A stretch of DNA of 64,000 bases from contig NC_092878.1 of NCBI RefSeq assembly GCF_028372415.1, forward strand, positions 29,928,903 through 29,992,902, given 5' to 3'. This stretch comes from Notamacropus eugenii (lineage: Eukaryota; Chordata; Mammalia; Diprotodontia; Macropodidae). The notes under the pieces are model-generated. The model worked only from the letters and a program-made list of their open reading frames with translations, ran no database searches and was not told where the DNA came from. Numbering within the stretch: the first letter of the stretch is position 1; the number at the start of each line of letters is the position of its first letter. Made by a program: the position numbers and the translations under genes. Shown here one piece after another: positions 1 through 9,094 of this stretch.

Positions 1-763
1 CAGTGGTAAGAACATTACATTTGATCCTACCGCTTTGAGTTCCAACTTCTTTAGCTCCCTCCCTCTCCACCCCTTCCCCTTGGAAGACAAGCAATTCAAT
101 ATAGGCCAAATCTGTGTAGTTTTGCAAATGATTTCCATACTAGTTGTGTTGTATAAGACTAACTATATTTCCCTCCATCCTATCCTGTCCCCCATTACTT
201 CTATTCTCTTATGGTCCTTTCCCTCCCCATGAGTGTCGACCTCGGATTGCATTCTCCTCCCCATGCCCTCCCCTCTATCCTCCCCCCCACCCTGCTTGTG
301 CCCTTGTCCCTCACTCTCCTGTATTGTGAGATAGGTTTTCCTATCAAAATGAGTGTGTATTTTATTCTTTCCTTTAGTGGAATGTGATGAGAGTAGACCT
401 CATGTTTTTCTCTTGCCTCCCCTCTTTATCCCTCCACTAATAAGTCTTTTGCTTGCCTCTTTTATGAGAGATAATTTGCCCCATTCAACTTCTCCCTTTC
501 TCCTCCCAATATTTCTCTCTCACTGCTTGATTTCATTTTTTTTTTAAGATATGATCCCATCCTCTTCACTTCACTCTGTGCACTCTGTCTCTATGTATGT
601 GTGCGTGTATGCATGTGTGTGTGTGTGTACTCCCACCCAGTACCCAGATACTGAAATGTTTCAAGAGTTACAAATATTGTCTTTCCGTGTAGGAATGTAA
701 ACAGTTCAACTTTAGTAAGTCCCTTATGACTTCTCTTTGCTGTTCACCTTTTCATGGTTCTCT

Positions 764-1848
764 TCATTCTTGTGTTTGAAAGTCAAATTTTCTTTTCAGC
801 TCTGGTCTTTTCATCAAGAAAATTTGAAAATCCTCTATTTCATTGAAAGACCATTTTTTCTCCTGAAGTATTATACTCAGTTTTGCTGGGTAGGTGATTC
901 TTGGTTTTAGTCCTCGTTCCTTTGACTTCTGGAATATCCTATTCCACGCCTTTCGATCCCTTAATGTAGAGGGTGCTAGATCTTGTGTTATCCTGATTGT
1001 ATTTCCACAATACTTGAATTGTTTCTTTCTAGCTGCTTGCAATATTTTCTCTTTCACCTGGGAATTCTGGAATTTGGCCACAATGTTCCTAGGAGTTTCT
1101 CTTTTTGGATCTCTTTCATGTGGTGTTCTGTGGATTCCTTGAATATTTATTTTGCCCTCTGGTTCTAGAATCTCAGGGCAGTTTTCCTTGATAATTTCAT
1201 GGAAGATGATGTCTAAGCTCTTCTTTTGATCATGGTTTTCAGGTAGTCCCAAAATTTTTACATTGTCTCTCCTGAATCTATTTTCCAGGTCAGTTGTTTT
1301 TCCAATGAGATATTTCACATCATCTTCCATTTTTCCAATCTTCTCGCTATGTTCTGTGATATCTGTCTTTCTCATAAAGTCCTTAGCGTCCATCTGTGCC
1401 ATTCTAGTTTTGAAAGAACTATTTTCTTCAGTGAGCTTTTGAATCTCCTTTTCCATTTGGCTAATTCTGCTTTTGAAAGCATTCTTCTCCTCATTGGCTT
1501 CTTGGACCTCTTTTGCCAATTGAGTTAGGCTAGTTTTCAAGGTGTTATTTCTTAAAGATTTTTTTGGTTCTCCTTTAGCAGGGAGCTGATCTGCTTTTCA
1601 TGCTTTTCTTTCATTCCTCTCATTTCTCTTCCCAGTTTTTCCTCCACCTCTCTAACTTGATTTTCAAAATTCTTTTTGAGCTCTTCCATGGCCTAAGCCC
1701 ATTGGGTGGGCTGGGACACAGAATCCTTGATTTCTGTGTCTTTGCCTGATGGTAGGCATTGTTCTTCCTCATCAGAAAGGAAGGGAGGAAATGTCTGTTC
1801 GAGAAAGTAGCCTTCAATAGTTTTATTTCTTTTCCCTTTTCTGGGCAT
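764..1848 (-). pseudogene. L1/HAL1 ORF1 protein remnant (RNA-binding chaperone)
   Basis: ORF1p coats LINE RNA in cytoplasmic ribonucleoprotein particles. The frame begins at the ATG on the complement of 1846-1848 (MPRKGKRNKTIEG) and ends with the TGA just after FDFQTQE at 764. Domains in order: a basic N-terminus; a long heptad-rich coiled coil (MEELKKNFENQVREVEEKL and onward through QMEKEIQKLTEEN); an RRM starting near ENRFRRDNVKILGLPE; and the C-terminal domain with RITQDLAPSTLRDRKAWN and YPAKLSII, both typical of L1 ORF1p. The last 258 residues are open from 1540. Upstream there is one in-frame stop before the MEEL segment (near 1693) and one frame change in an A-run near 1570, so it cannot make the whole protein. 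No ORF2 follows. Confidence 0.85.
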
Positions 1849-2639
1849 TCTCCCCAGCCAGTGACTTGACCTCTGAATATTCTCCTCACACCCACCTCAC
1901 CTCCTGGTCCTCCCAGCCAGCGTTTGGGGACTGAGATTCAAATGCTGCTTCCCGCCTTAGGGTTTTTGGCGGGGGCAGGGCTGCTATTCAGTGTGAGAAT
2001 TAAGTTCAGATGCTCAGGTCGGGGCAGGGCCGCCTCTCTGGCTCAGTTCCCTCAGGGGGTTTATGCACAGACCTTCCACAATGGATTCAGGCTCCCGCCC
2101 GCTTGGGGAGCCCCTGTCTGCAGCTGCCTCTCAGCTTCTCTCTCCCAGGGGGGCCTGAATTATGGGGGCACCCCACTCCCCTCTAGACCCGCCAAAGAGA
2201 CTCTCTCACCGACCCCGTCACCTGTTGGTGGAGGGACTTGTGCCCCCGCTGGAGATCCCGTCCCTGGAGCCTGCTCGGGTCTGTTTCTCTTGGTGTCATG
2301 GCCGCAGCAGGTCTGGGCTGGGCTGGGCTCCGCGTCTGCAGTGCGACGGACCTTTTGCGAGAGGTTTGCAGGTCCCTCTGTGGGTGGAGGGACCCGCGTG
2401 GCCGCTGGAGATCCCATCCCTGTAGCCTGCTCGGATCTTTTCCTCACGGTGTCACGGCCGCTGCAGGGCTGCCCTCTGGTCCCAGTCCCGGCGCCCAGTC
2501 CACAGCATGAAGGACCCCCCGTGAGAGGTTTGCAGGTCTCTCCGGAACAGAAATCTCCCTCGCTCCAATGTTCCGTGGCCTCTGGGTGCAGAATTCACCG
2601 TGAGTTGGTCCCCTCTAGCCATTCTGTGGGTTGTGAGTT

Positions 2640-2692
2640 TGGAGCTATGTGTATGTGCGTCTTTCTACTTCGCCATCTTGGCTCCGCCCCCT
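2640..2692 (-). promoter_or_regulatory. 5' terminus of the LINE with a YY1-like motif
   Basis: On the minus strand the first bases of the element read GGCGGAGCCAAGATGGCGAA. The CAAGATGGC core matches the YY1 site that sits at the extreme 5' end of human L1, where it sets the transcription start. Presence of this end suggests the copy was not 5' truncated. Function in this copy is inference only. Confidence 0.5.
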
Positions 2693-3479
2693 CAGACTGG
2701 ATCATTTCTAAAAGACCTTTAGAGCTCTTAATCTATTGTGATGTTCTCTGCCTCTTTCCCCTCCATTAAAGGAGCAGAGACAGGTGGAAATGCTTTGAAA
2801 GGTTAAAAAATACAGTGCAATTTGTGAGAGCATGCTGTAACGGCTAAAAAGCTGGTCTGTGCCAGGAAGATCTGAATTTAAATCTACTCTGAAACATGCT
2901 GGGTATGTAATACCCTGGATGAAACTTAATTGGCAGAAGGAATTTTATCACTAAAAATTACGTACCTAAACAATGAAATCATAGACAGAGACCAACCATT
3001 TTTGTTTGTTTCTTTGTTATAAGATGTTAAGGATGGGAGAAATGGAGATTAAAGTTTTGATTTGTTCACAATCCTGAAAAGTGAAGATGCTAGAAACCAC
3101 TTTTTCTGCTTACTGTCATATCCCTTTCTTTGGCTCAATAAAGTGGAAACTCTGAAGTTTGTTGAGACAAAAGCATCCCAGATGCTGAGCTAATTATTCT
3201 TACAAGGAGGAAGGAATAGTGTGGTAGAATTACTAGCCTGGGAGGCAGTCACAGGGGTGTGCTAGAGATAGCTAGAATCTGAGACAGACAGTTATTAAAT
3301 TTGCAGTGTAAGCATTTACACCTTGAAATTAGTTAACATTACAATAACATTCCAAATCAGGGCTTTCTGACCACTCTTTTCGCCTCCCACTTGCTGGCCC
3401 CCTTTGAATCTGATTGGTTGTGAGGTGGCCTCCAGGAGGTTTTTACAGTAGGGGTGGTTCAGTAACTTGGCACTAAAGA
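2693..3479. other. Intergenic or intron sequence, no gene seen
   Basis: About 0.8 kb of ordinary AT-leaning sequence between the LINE and a GC-rich block. Short SINE-like pieces may be present near 2820-2900 (a fragment reading gatctgaatttaaatct) and 3225-3300 but are too short to classify. No open frame of note. Confidence 0.4.
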
Positions 3480-4825
3480 TGCTGCGGGGACATGGAGCCT
3501 TAGTCTCCATGTGGCACGGGCTCCCCATGTCCTGTACAGTCTTTGTGGACACAGGCTCCTCCCCCAGGGCCTCTTTACCACTGGTCGCCTGCTCAGGCAG
3601 GGCCAGCTTGAGTGTGCCATCCCCAACATCCCTTGCCTGATAATCCTGCTCCACAGTTATGGTTTCTGGTTAAGTTTCGGATACGAAAAAGTCTCTGGAG
3701 TGTTGCTCGGGTGAGACTATCTCACTGCTCAGTCTGGTGAAGTGGGATGGATCCCAACCATGGGTGACATTGCCATTCTGCTGACTAGGTAGGGCCTCTC
3801 TGACACATGGCTCTGGGCCCTGGGCTACTGGGTGTTCTTGAGTTCTTTCCCTTTGCTGTGGGCCCTAAGGCGCTGCAGTCCATATCTGGGAAAGGAACCT
3901 GAGGGAGGGGAGCGGGGCTATTGGGACCTGAGTGAGGGAATGAGCTACAAGTACCCTCTGGCAGCCTTCCTGGCACTTCTCCCGATGACCCCTGGCGACC
4001 TTCTGCACCCAGCTCCGCTGCTGGCCTGTCTGAAGCTTACACGTTCTCCTCGATTTAAACTGGGGGGACCTCAGGATCCGGTACCCAAACCGAATCATGG
4101 ACAGTTCCTTATACACCCGAAGCAGTGATATCCTTTTCCCCGCTATGCTGGCTAAGCTGGGGCCTTCCCGGAGTTAGGGACGGCTGCTCCGGCTCCATTA
4201 TGTTTGGGCCCAGCCCTTGGTAGCAGCTGCAGTAACAACCATTTCCCTTATGGTTCCTCAAGGTGACTAAGGTGGGGCTGCTCTCCACCTGGCCCTCCCT
4301 GCTGGCTGTCCTGAGCCTGCCAGGATCCTGGTGGTCGGTCCTCTGCCTGCAGCCATTGGCCTGACCTAACACACTGCCCACTGGCAAGCCAGCTGCTGCC
4401 GTCCAGGGCTCTTCCTCTGACTGGCATTCCTGGGCAGCATTCTCAACAGATGCTGCCAGGCTTTCAACGAGGTGCCCCCGGATGTGGGGGCTTACAGTGC
4501 CAGGGATTGGGTAGCTATGGGGAGCAGCCAGGCCCGTTTTCTGGCCCCACTTCCTCTGGAGCCGAAGAACCTTCCTCCCACGCTGGAGGGATTGGTACAG
4601 CCTGTGCCAGGTCCTCCGGGTCTCCTGCCTGGCGCGTAAAAGGCAGAACTTTTTAAGGCCCTCAAACCCGGCCCTCCACTTCTCTGAGAAGGCTGGCAAG
4701 TGGCTGCTTTTGCTGAGCAGAGATCTTTGCTGGCCTTTCATTGCTCTGTGGCATCGTGGGACCTGGACGCCTGATGCTCTGCCCAGGGCCCTGGTGCGTC
4801 ACCCAGCCCCCGCCCCAGGGCCCCG
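3480..4825. other. GC-rich unresolved block; possible decayed retrocopy or promoter region
   Basis: GC content rises sharply compared with both flanks, and frames in both directions are unusually long. The complement of 4109-4741 is open for 210 codons, with a basic helical-looking stretch (LKKFCLLRARQETRRTWHRL). Plus-strand frames give protein-like pieces such as DLRIRYPNRIMDSSLYTRSS near 4050 and VGAYSARDWVAMGSS near 4485, but with stops and frame changes. CpG is depleted, so it is not a classic CpG island. A GC box and a CRE-like TGCGTCAC lie near 4796-4820, just 1.6 kb upstream of SCG5 exon 2. I do not recognise a parent gene. Candidates are a processed pseudogene (no poly-A tail or target duplication seen), a repeat, or the SCG5 promoter area. 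Confidence 0.35.
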
Positions 4826-4924
4826 CTGGCAAAACAAGTCAATTGTTAGGAAGTTCTTTCTATTAAAGTGAAATCTGCTTCCTTGTAATTTTTGTTCATG
4901 GTTCCATGTTCTGTTGTCCAGGAC

Positions 4925-5078
4925 CAACTCAGTGTGGTGCAGTAGAAAGAGTCCTGGATGGAGAGTCAGAGGACCTGAGTTCAAATTCCCACCTATGCTA
5001 TGCATCTCTTGGGGCAAGTAATTTTGCTTCTCTGGGCCTCAGTTTCCTCATCTATAAAATGAAGGCTCCAAATTGTGG
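4925..5078 (+). mobile_element. MIR-like SINE inside the CR1/L3 LINE
   Basis: The body reads in SINE order: gtgtggtgcagtagaaagag, then a block near gacctgagttcaaattccc, then cctcagtttcctcatctata and aaaatgaagg. It interrupts the LINE, whose sequence resumes near 5095, so the SINE is younger than its host element. Confidence 0.75.
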
Positions 5079-5559
5079 CCCTTTGGAAACTTTCAGAAGT
5101 TTAAGGCAACCATTCCTTTGTCTCCTCAATCTTCTCTAGGCTTTACATTCCAGTTCCTTTAATCTTTAGAAGGCATGGTTTCAAGTCTCCTCACTTCCTT
5201 GATCAACCCCTTCTTAGGGGCTCAGTGCTTAGAACTGGATGCAATGCTCCATATGTTGTCTGAATCAGCCAGAGAAGGGCAGGGCCACCTACCACCGCCT
5301 TGCCTTTGAATATTAATAAAGACCAAAATTGCATTTGATTTTGCTGTTGCATTGCCACATCATACTTATTGACTTGTATGGAGTTTTTGATCCATCAGAT
5401 CCTCCAGATTTTTTTCACTTTAATTGCTATATATCCACATGTCTCCTGCCCTATACTTGATAGCTGTGTTTTTAAGCCCAAATAGAGGACTTTTATCTTT
5501 AATATATTTTTCCACATATACAAAGGTTTTTTTTTTAAATTAATCTATGATTATATTAT

Positions 5560-5775
5560 AGAGAGGCACTACAATGAAAATCTGACTTTAACACTGGAAG
5601 AACCTGAGCTCAAGTCCAGCCTCTGGCCCATATTGGCTGAGTGACCCCTGGAAAGTCATTTAAATCAATGTTCTGGGCAACTCTGAAACTATATATTGGA
5701 GAGTATTGACTTGCATCGTTAGAGGGACTTCCTTATCTAGGAGCTCCCTATCCCAATGAAAGCACAGACCTGTAC
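5560..5775 (+). mobile_element. Type C marsupial SINE inside the CR1/L3 LINE
   Basis: SINE body (gaacctgagctcaagtccag) is followed by the type C tail: gggcaactctgaaactatat, then agagggacttccttatctag and a ccaatgaaagcacagacc ending. CR1/L3 sequence continues on both sides. Confidence 0.7.
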
Positions 5776-6406
5776 CATATCCCTCTCATGATTATATTTC
5801 ACCTTGTTAGCTTCAGTTGATCCATACTCATTTGGATCACTGGTCTGTTATTTAGTGTATTAGCTGCTGCTCCTAGCTATGTATCATCTGAAAATTTAAA
5901 TGCATGCCACCTATATCTTTCTTCCACTAAATCACTGGAAAAATTTTGAATAGATTAGAGCTAGATTAGGATCTAGCTTCATTCCATCATAGCCCTTTTC
6001 CCTTCAGTCTGACATCAATCAATCCATTCATCACCACACTTTGGGTCTGGTTAGTCAGCCAGTTCTGAATTCACCTAACTATGCCGTTAGCCAGTCCACA
6101 TTTTGCCATCTTGCCCAAAAGAGTATTATAAAAGGCTTTGTTAATCAAGATATACTATGTTCAAATCCTTGACAACAAAAAGAAATAAGGTTCATTTGAC
6201 TTCCCTTGTTCTTATTACACCCATGCAGGATCACAGTGATCACCTCTTCCCTTTCTAAACACTCACAAACCTTGAATTTTACCAGAATTTGCTGTCAAGC
6301 TTAGTAACCTAAAGTTTCAATTGCCTACCATTCCCTTTTTTTGAAAACCACACAGCCCCCTTTCTCCTTGTGACCGATTGATAGTTGGTTTCTCTTTTTT
6401 TTGCAG

Positions 6407-6615
6407 GGGACAATAGACTCCATGATGCTGAGCGCTGTCTTGTACAACATGGTGTTTTGGCTAGCATTGGGATGGACTCTATCATCTGCTCATAGTCCTC
6501 GGACTCCAGACCGAGTTTCAGAAGCAGATATTCAGAGGTTGCTCCATTGCTAGGCCCCGTGTAGAATATCTGGCTCATCAGGCTATGAATCTTGTGGGTC
6601 CACAGAGCATTGAAG
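6407..6615 (+). CDS. SCG5: SCG5 exon 2: start codon, signal peptide and N-terminus; frame broken by a ~23-nt gap
   Basis: The acceptor is a long T tract ending tttttttgcag (AG at 6405-6406) and the donor is GAAG|gtacta at 6616. Translation from the ATG at 6422 gives a short N-terminal part and hydrophobic core ([14 protein letters not shown]), a signal peptide. After it comes [19 protein letters not shown], nearly identical to human 7B2. The next expected residues (about GVMEQLGI) are absent. The sequence jumps from CTCCAT straight to TGCTAGGCCC, and the rest of the exon ([19 protein letters not shown]) is perfectly conserved but in another frame. As written, translation meets TAG at 6551 after 43 codons. 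The missing length fits 23 nt, flanked by CAT on both sides in the inferred parent. Alternative starts are the ATGs at 6425 and 6449. A later in-frame ATG at 6585 would lack a signal peptide. Exon identity is certain; whether the lesion is real or an assembly error is open. Confidence 0.93.
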
Positions 6616-6784
6616 GTACTATGTTTTATCCCTTCTTGGTTTTGCTTTGTCTTTTATTAATTGACTTAAAAAAAACCCTATTACATCCTCTTTGGTCCTT
6701 TCCCACTATTTCCCTTTTCTAGGCTTTGTATACCCACATATAAAGGAGGGATTTGCTCCCTATCATAATGTCTTAACTGTAAAA

Positions 6785-6905
6785 TGGGGATAGTAATAGC
6801 ACTTGCTGCACTGGCTTGTTGTGTAGATTAAAAGAGAGAATATTTGTAAAGTGCTTAGCACAGTTGCTGGAACAAAGGAAATGCTTAATAAATGTTTCCT
6901 TTCAG
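6785..6905 (+). mobile_element. MIR-like SINE 3' end
   Basis: Reads aaaatggggatagtaatagc, then a gtaaagtgcttagcacag block and a gcttaataaatgtttcc ending, the 3' portion of a SINE of the MIR class. Lies 170 bp after SCG5 exon 2. Confidence 0.6.
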
Positions 6906-7393
6906 TTCTTCTCACCCAGTAATCCAGAAGGCTATGTTTGGGATTGACTAAATGCATGCACTTATATCAGTAACTTGGTACTGGTGTTGATTTAGGTATA
7001 CTTACCCATTTCCATTAGGCTCCTTTGACTGCATTATACTTCAGTAAATATCTGTATCTTTGTAAAAGCAGGAAATGCCTGGTTAGTCACCCCCGCAGTT
7101 GTCATGTAGAAAAGGTTCGTGTGACTTTCAGAGTTTCCATTAATATCTTGGATCCTAATTATATGTGTACTGATGGAGAGTTAGTAGCTCACCTGGAAAT
7201 TAAAAATGAGAGTTTATTCAATTTTCTTTTTAGCCAGCTTTTCTAAACAGGAAAATAAACTAACAATCTGACATTTTTCACCAGTTTACTCTTCTCCTAC
7301 CCTTTCTCCAGTTTTATGTCTTGTAATAATTGTTGTTGTTTGACCAAGACAGAGTGATATCTTGACTTTTGGACATAGTAAAGAGCATGCTAT

Positions 7394-7632
7394 TTCCTAA
7401 CTCTGTCCTTATTCTGTCAATCGATATTGTACTGACTTCAGTGATAGGAATGCTAGGTTTGAATCTTGACTCTTGCCAACAATGTTACATAAATTCTCTG
7501 AGTTTTAGTTTCTTGATCTGTAAAATGAGGTTGGTCATATTTGTATAAGTTACTTGACAAGATTATTGTAAAAATCCCATGAGTTAGTTTTTATAAAGGT
7601 ATCTTTCATCCTTCTTTCTTGAAGAGGACCAA
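7394..7632 (+). repeat. Direct repeat copy 1 (MIR-like SINE with shared private changes)
   Basis: About 240 bp, beginning ttcctaactctgtccttatt, near 90% like copy 2 at 8440-8690. Both hold a MIR-like body (ctgtaaaatgag), but also share non-SINE flanking sequence on the left and the unusual stretch aacaatgttacataaattct. They are therefore a duplicated copy rather than two insertions. Confidence 0.75.
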
Positions 7633-7635
7633 TGA

Positions 7636-7797
7636 AAGACCTGAATTTGAATCCATTCTCAGATACTCAATAGTTGTGTGATCCTGGGCAAGTCACTTAA
7701 CCTTTGTTTCCCTTAATCTACTGGAGAAGAAAATGGTAAACACCCCTCCACTATCTTTGCCAAGAAAACCCTAAATGGGATCTTGAAGAATCAGACA
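7636..7797 (+). mobile_element. Type A marsupial SINE fragment
   Basis: Reads gacctgaatttgaatccatt, then tgatcctgggcaagtcactt, then ctggagaagaaaatggtaaa and tttgccaagaaaaccctaaa. It is truncated at the 5' end and lies between the two copies of the local direct repeat. Confidence 0.75.
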
Positions 7798-7867
7798 ATA
7801 CTTGTAAATAGTACATCTTGGCTGTGTGACCCTAAGCAAATCATTTACTCTTATCAGTGTTCTAGAC

Positions 7868-8058
7868 CAGAGGCCAAACTTGAATAGAAGTGGGGGCCAG
7901 TAAACCATATGTGAGTATCTCTGCAGCCTGCATGTTGACTTAGAGTATTGCATATATATCACTGTATTTTTATCCAATTTGTTAAGTATTTCCCAATTAC
8001 ATTTTAATCTGGTTCTGGCTGCCCTTGAGAGTTGTGGACTATTTCTTTGACATCTCTA
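7868..8058 (+). mobile_element. hAT-type MITE, copy 1, in a SINE
   Basis: Starts cagaggccaaact and ends tttgacatctcta, a decayed pair of inverted ends of the CAGAGGTGTCAAACT type. The interior reads cccaattacattttaatctg. The 8-bp flanks ttctagac and ctttaggc differ only by transitions and fit the SINE's own ttctaggc, giving a credible hAT target duplication. Non-coding. Confidence 0.8.
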
Positions 8059-8148
8059 CTTTAGGCAACTCCATAAGACTATAAGTTACAGAGAAGGTGC
8101 TGATTTGAGTAAGTGGAAGGAGTTTCTTCACTGGAGAGTTCTCTATAC

Positions 8149-8410
8149 CATGGGACAGCAAACTATGACCTTGGGCCAAATCCTTTTGTCATCTGTTTTG
8201 GGTCAAGGGGTGTTTACATTTTTTAAATAAAGTTTTGCTGTAAAAACAATAAAATACTTCTTAGCTCATGGAATTTGATCCATGGGCTGCAGTTTACCCA
8301 CCTGGCCCTTGGTATTTACATTTTTAAAATAGTTTTTTTTTTTTAATGCAAAACAATTCTTAGCTCATGAGATTTGGCCCTTGAGCTGCAGTTTGCGAAC
8401 CTGGCCCCTG
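8149..8410 (+). mobile_element. hAT-type MITE, copy 2, in the same SINE
   Basis: Begins catgggacagcaaactatga and ends cagtttgcgaacctggcccc, matching the known hAT ends of the CAGGGGTCGGCAAACT kind. Target duplications ctctatac (8141-8148) and ctctacac (8411-8418) are 7/8 identical. The 3' part is duplicated inside the element: the block from 'tttaca' through 'cttagctcatg' to 'gctgcagttt' occurs at about 8213-8305 and again at about 8312-8405. Confidence 0.8.
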
Positions 8411-8439
8411 CTCTACACCAGTGAGACCATAGGTCTGGT

Positions 8440-8690
8440 TCCTAACTCTGTCCTTATTCTGTCAATCAATATTGTACTCACTTCAGTGTCAGAAATTCTG
8501 GGTTTGAATCTTGACTCTTCCAGTTGCCAACAATGTTACATAAATTCTCTGAGTCTCAGTTTCTTGATCTGTAAAATGAGATTGGTCATATTTGTACAAG
8601 TTACTTGAAAAGATTACTGTTAAAATCCCATGAGTTAGTTTTTGTAAAGGTATCGCTCATCCTTCTTTCTCGAAAAGGACCAAGGAATGA
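8440..8690 (+). repeat. Direct repeat copy 2
   Basis: Partner of 7394-7632. It has a 5-base extra block (ccagt-type) before tgccaacaatg and a string of substitutions, but shares the same left edge (ttcctaactctg) and runs to ttctttctcgaaaaggacca. Its right flank differs from copy 1 because another SINE follows. Confidence 0.75.
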
Positions 8691-8885
8691 CATGACAAGC
8701 GTGGTGTCTTGACTTGCATGTAAATTGGATTGAAGTGAGGCAGAGCTTGGCAAAGTCATCAGCTTCACTCTCTCTTCCAGTCCAGAGGCAAAATAAAAGT
8801 CAAGATGACTGGAAATACTGTAGTCTCTGCTTTCATGGGGCTTACAGTGTGGCCAATATTAGTTGCCAGGCCAAGCTTCTGTTGC
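8655..8885 (-). mobile_element. SINE fragment, antisense (type B relative)
   Basis: Reads aaaggaccaaggaatgacat, then gacttgcatgtaaattgga, and later gtcaagatgactggaaat, the complement of the 3' part of a type B-like SINE. Overlaps the right edge of the direct repeat. Confidence 0.5.
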
Positions 8886-9094
8886 TTGGTAAAGCCCTTT
8901 GTCAATGATACAGCACTATAAAAATGTGAACCTATTTTAATTGTAATTGATTAAAGAACCAAGAATCTCATGATTATGTTCCCAACACAAAGCTGTAAAG
9001 GGAATTTCTTTAGATGTTAATCTTCCTTTTTCATGAACTACCATTTTTTGGGGGCTGACTTGTATTTTCAGTGGTGTTGGGGGCTACCAATGCA

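Larger units (their letters stand above)
1..2692 (-). mobile_element. HAL1-type (ORF1-only) L1 LINE, 5' end present, 3' end off the window
   Basis: Read on the minus strand, the element starts near 2692 with a GGCGGAGCCAAGATGGCG-type end. A GC-rich 5' leader follows (about 2690-1850), then an L1 ORF1 (1848-764), then a purine-rich A/G tract that runs off position 1. Where an L1 would begin ORF2 about 50 bp after ORF1, there is only this purine-rich non-coding 3' sequence with no endonuclease or reverse transcriptase frame. That is the layout of a HAL1 ('half-L1'), a non-autonomous derivative moved by L1 machinery. HAL1 copies are common in marsupials. The 3' tail and target-site duplications cannot be seen, so complete length is unknown. 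Moderate divergence: ORF1 is largely readable but broken. Confidence 0.82.
4826..6355 (-). mobile_element. Old CR1/L3-family LINE 3' part, interrupted by two SINEs
   Basis: The complement carries the CR1/L3 3' region familiar across amniotes. The plus-strand text keeps recognisable landmarks in order: aaatctgcttccttgtaa (4870); agaactggatgcaatgctcc (5230), the decayed 'compound' block; cagatcctccagatttttttc (5397); tcatctgaaaatttaaatgc (5885); gccagttctgaattcaccta (6058); cattttgccatcttgccca (6099); and a gatcacctcttccctttctaa block near 6237. The copy is heavily mutated with no usable frame. Two SINEs sit inside it. It ends about 50 bp before the SCG5 exon 2 splice acceptor, so the insertion predates or abuts the intron edge. 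Confidence 0.78.
7798..8437 (+). mobile_element. Type C marsupial SINE split by two hAT elements
   Basis: SINE pieces are at 7798-7867 (ggctgtgtgaccctaagc), 8059-8148 (taggcaactccataagacta to agttctctatac) and 8411-8437 (ctctacaccagtgagaccat). Removing the two hAT inserts and one copy of each target duplication restores the usual order of a type C SINE. The SINE is therefore older than both transposons. Confidence 0.8.

Noticed and set aside
1924-2769. 281-codon plus-strand frame
   Set aside because: It lies antisense over the GC-rich 5' leader of the minus-strand HAL1/L1. Low stop density there reflects GC content, and no domain is recognisable.
6309-6578. 89-codon minus frame across SCG5 exon 2
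   Set aside because: Antisense shadow of the real exon; the plus-strand reading matches 7B2 and has proper splice sites.
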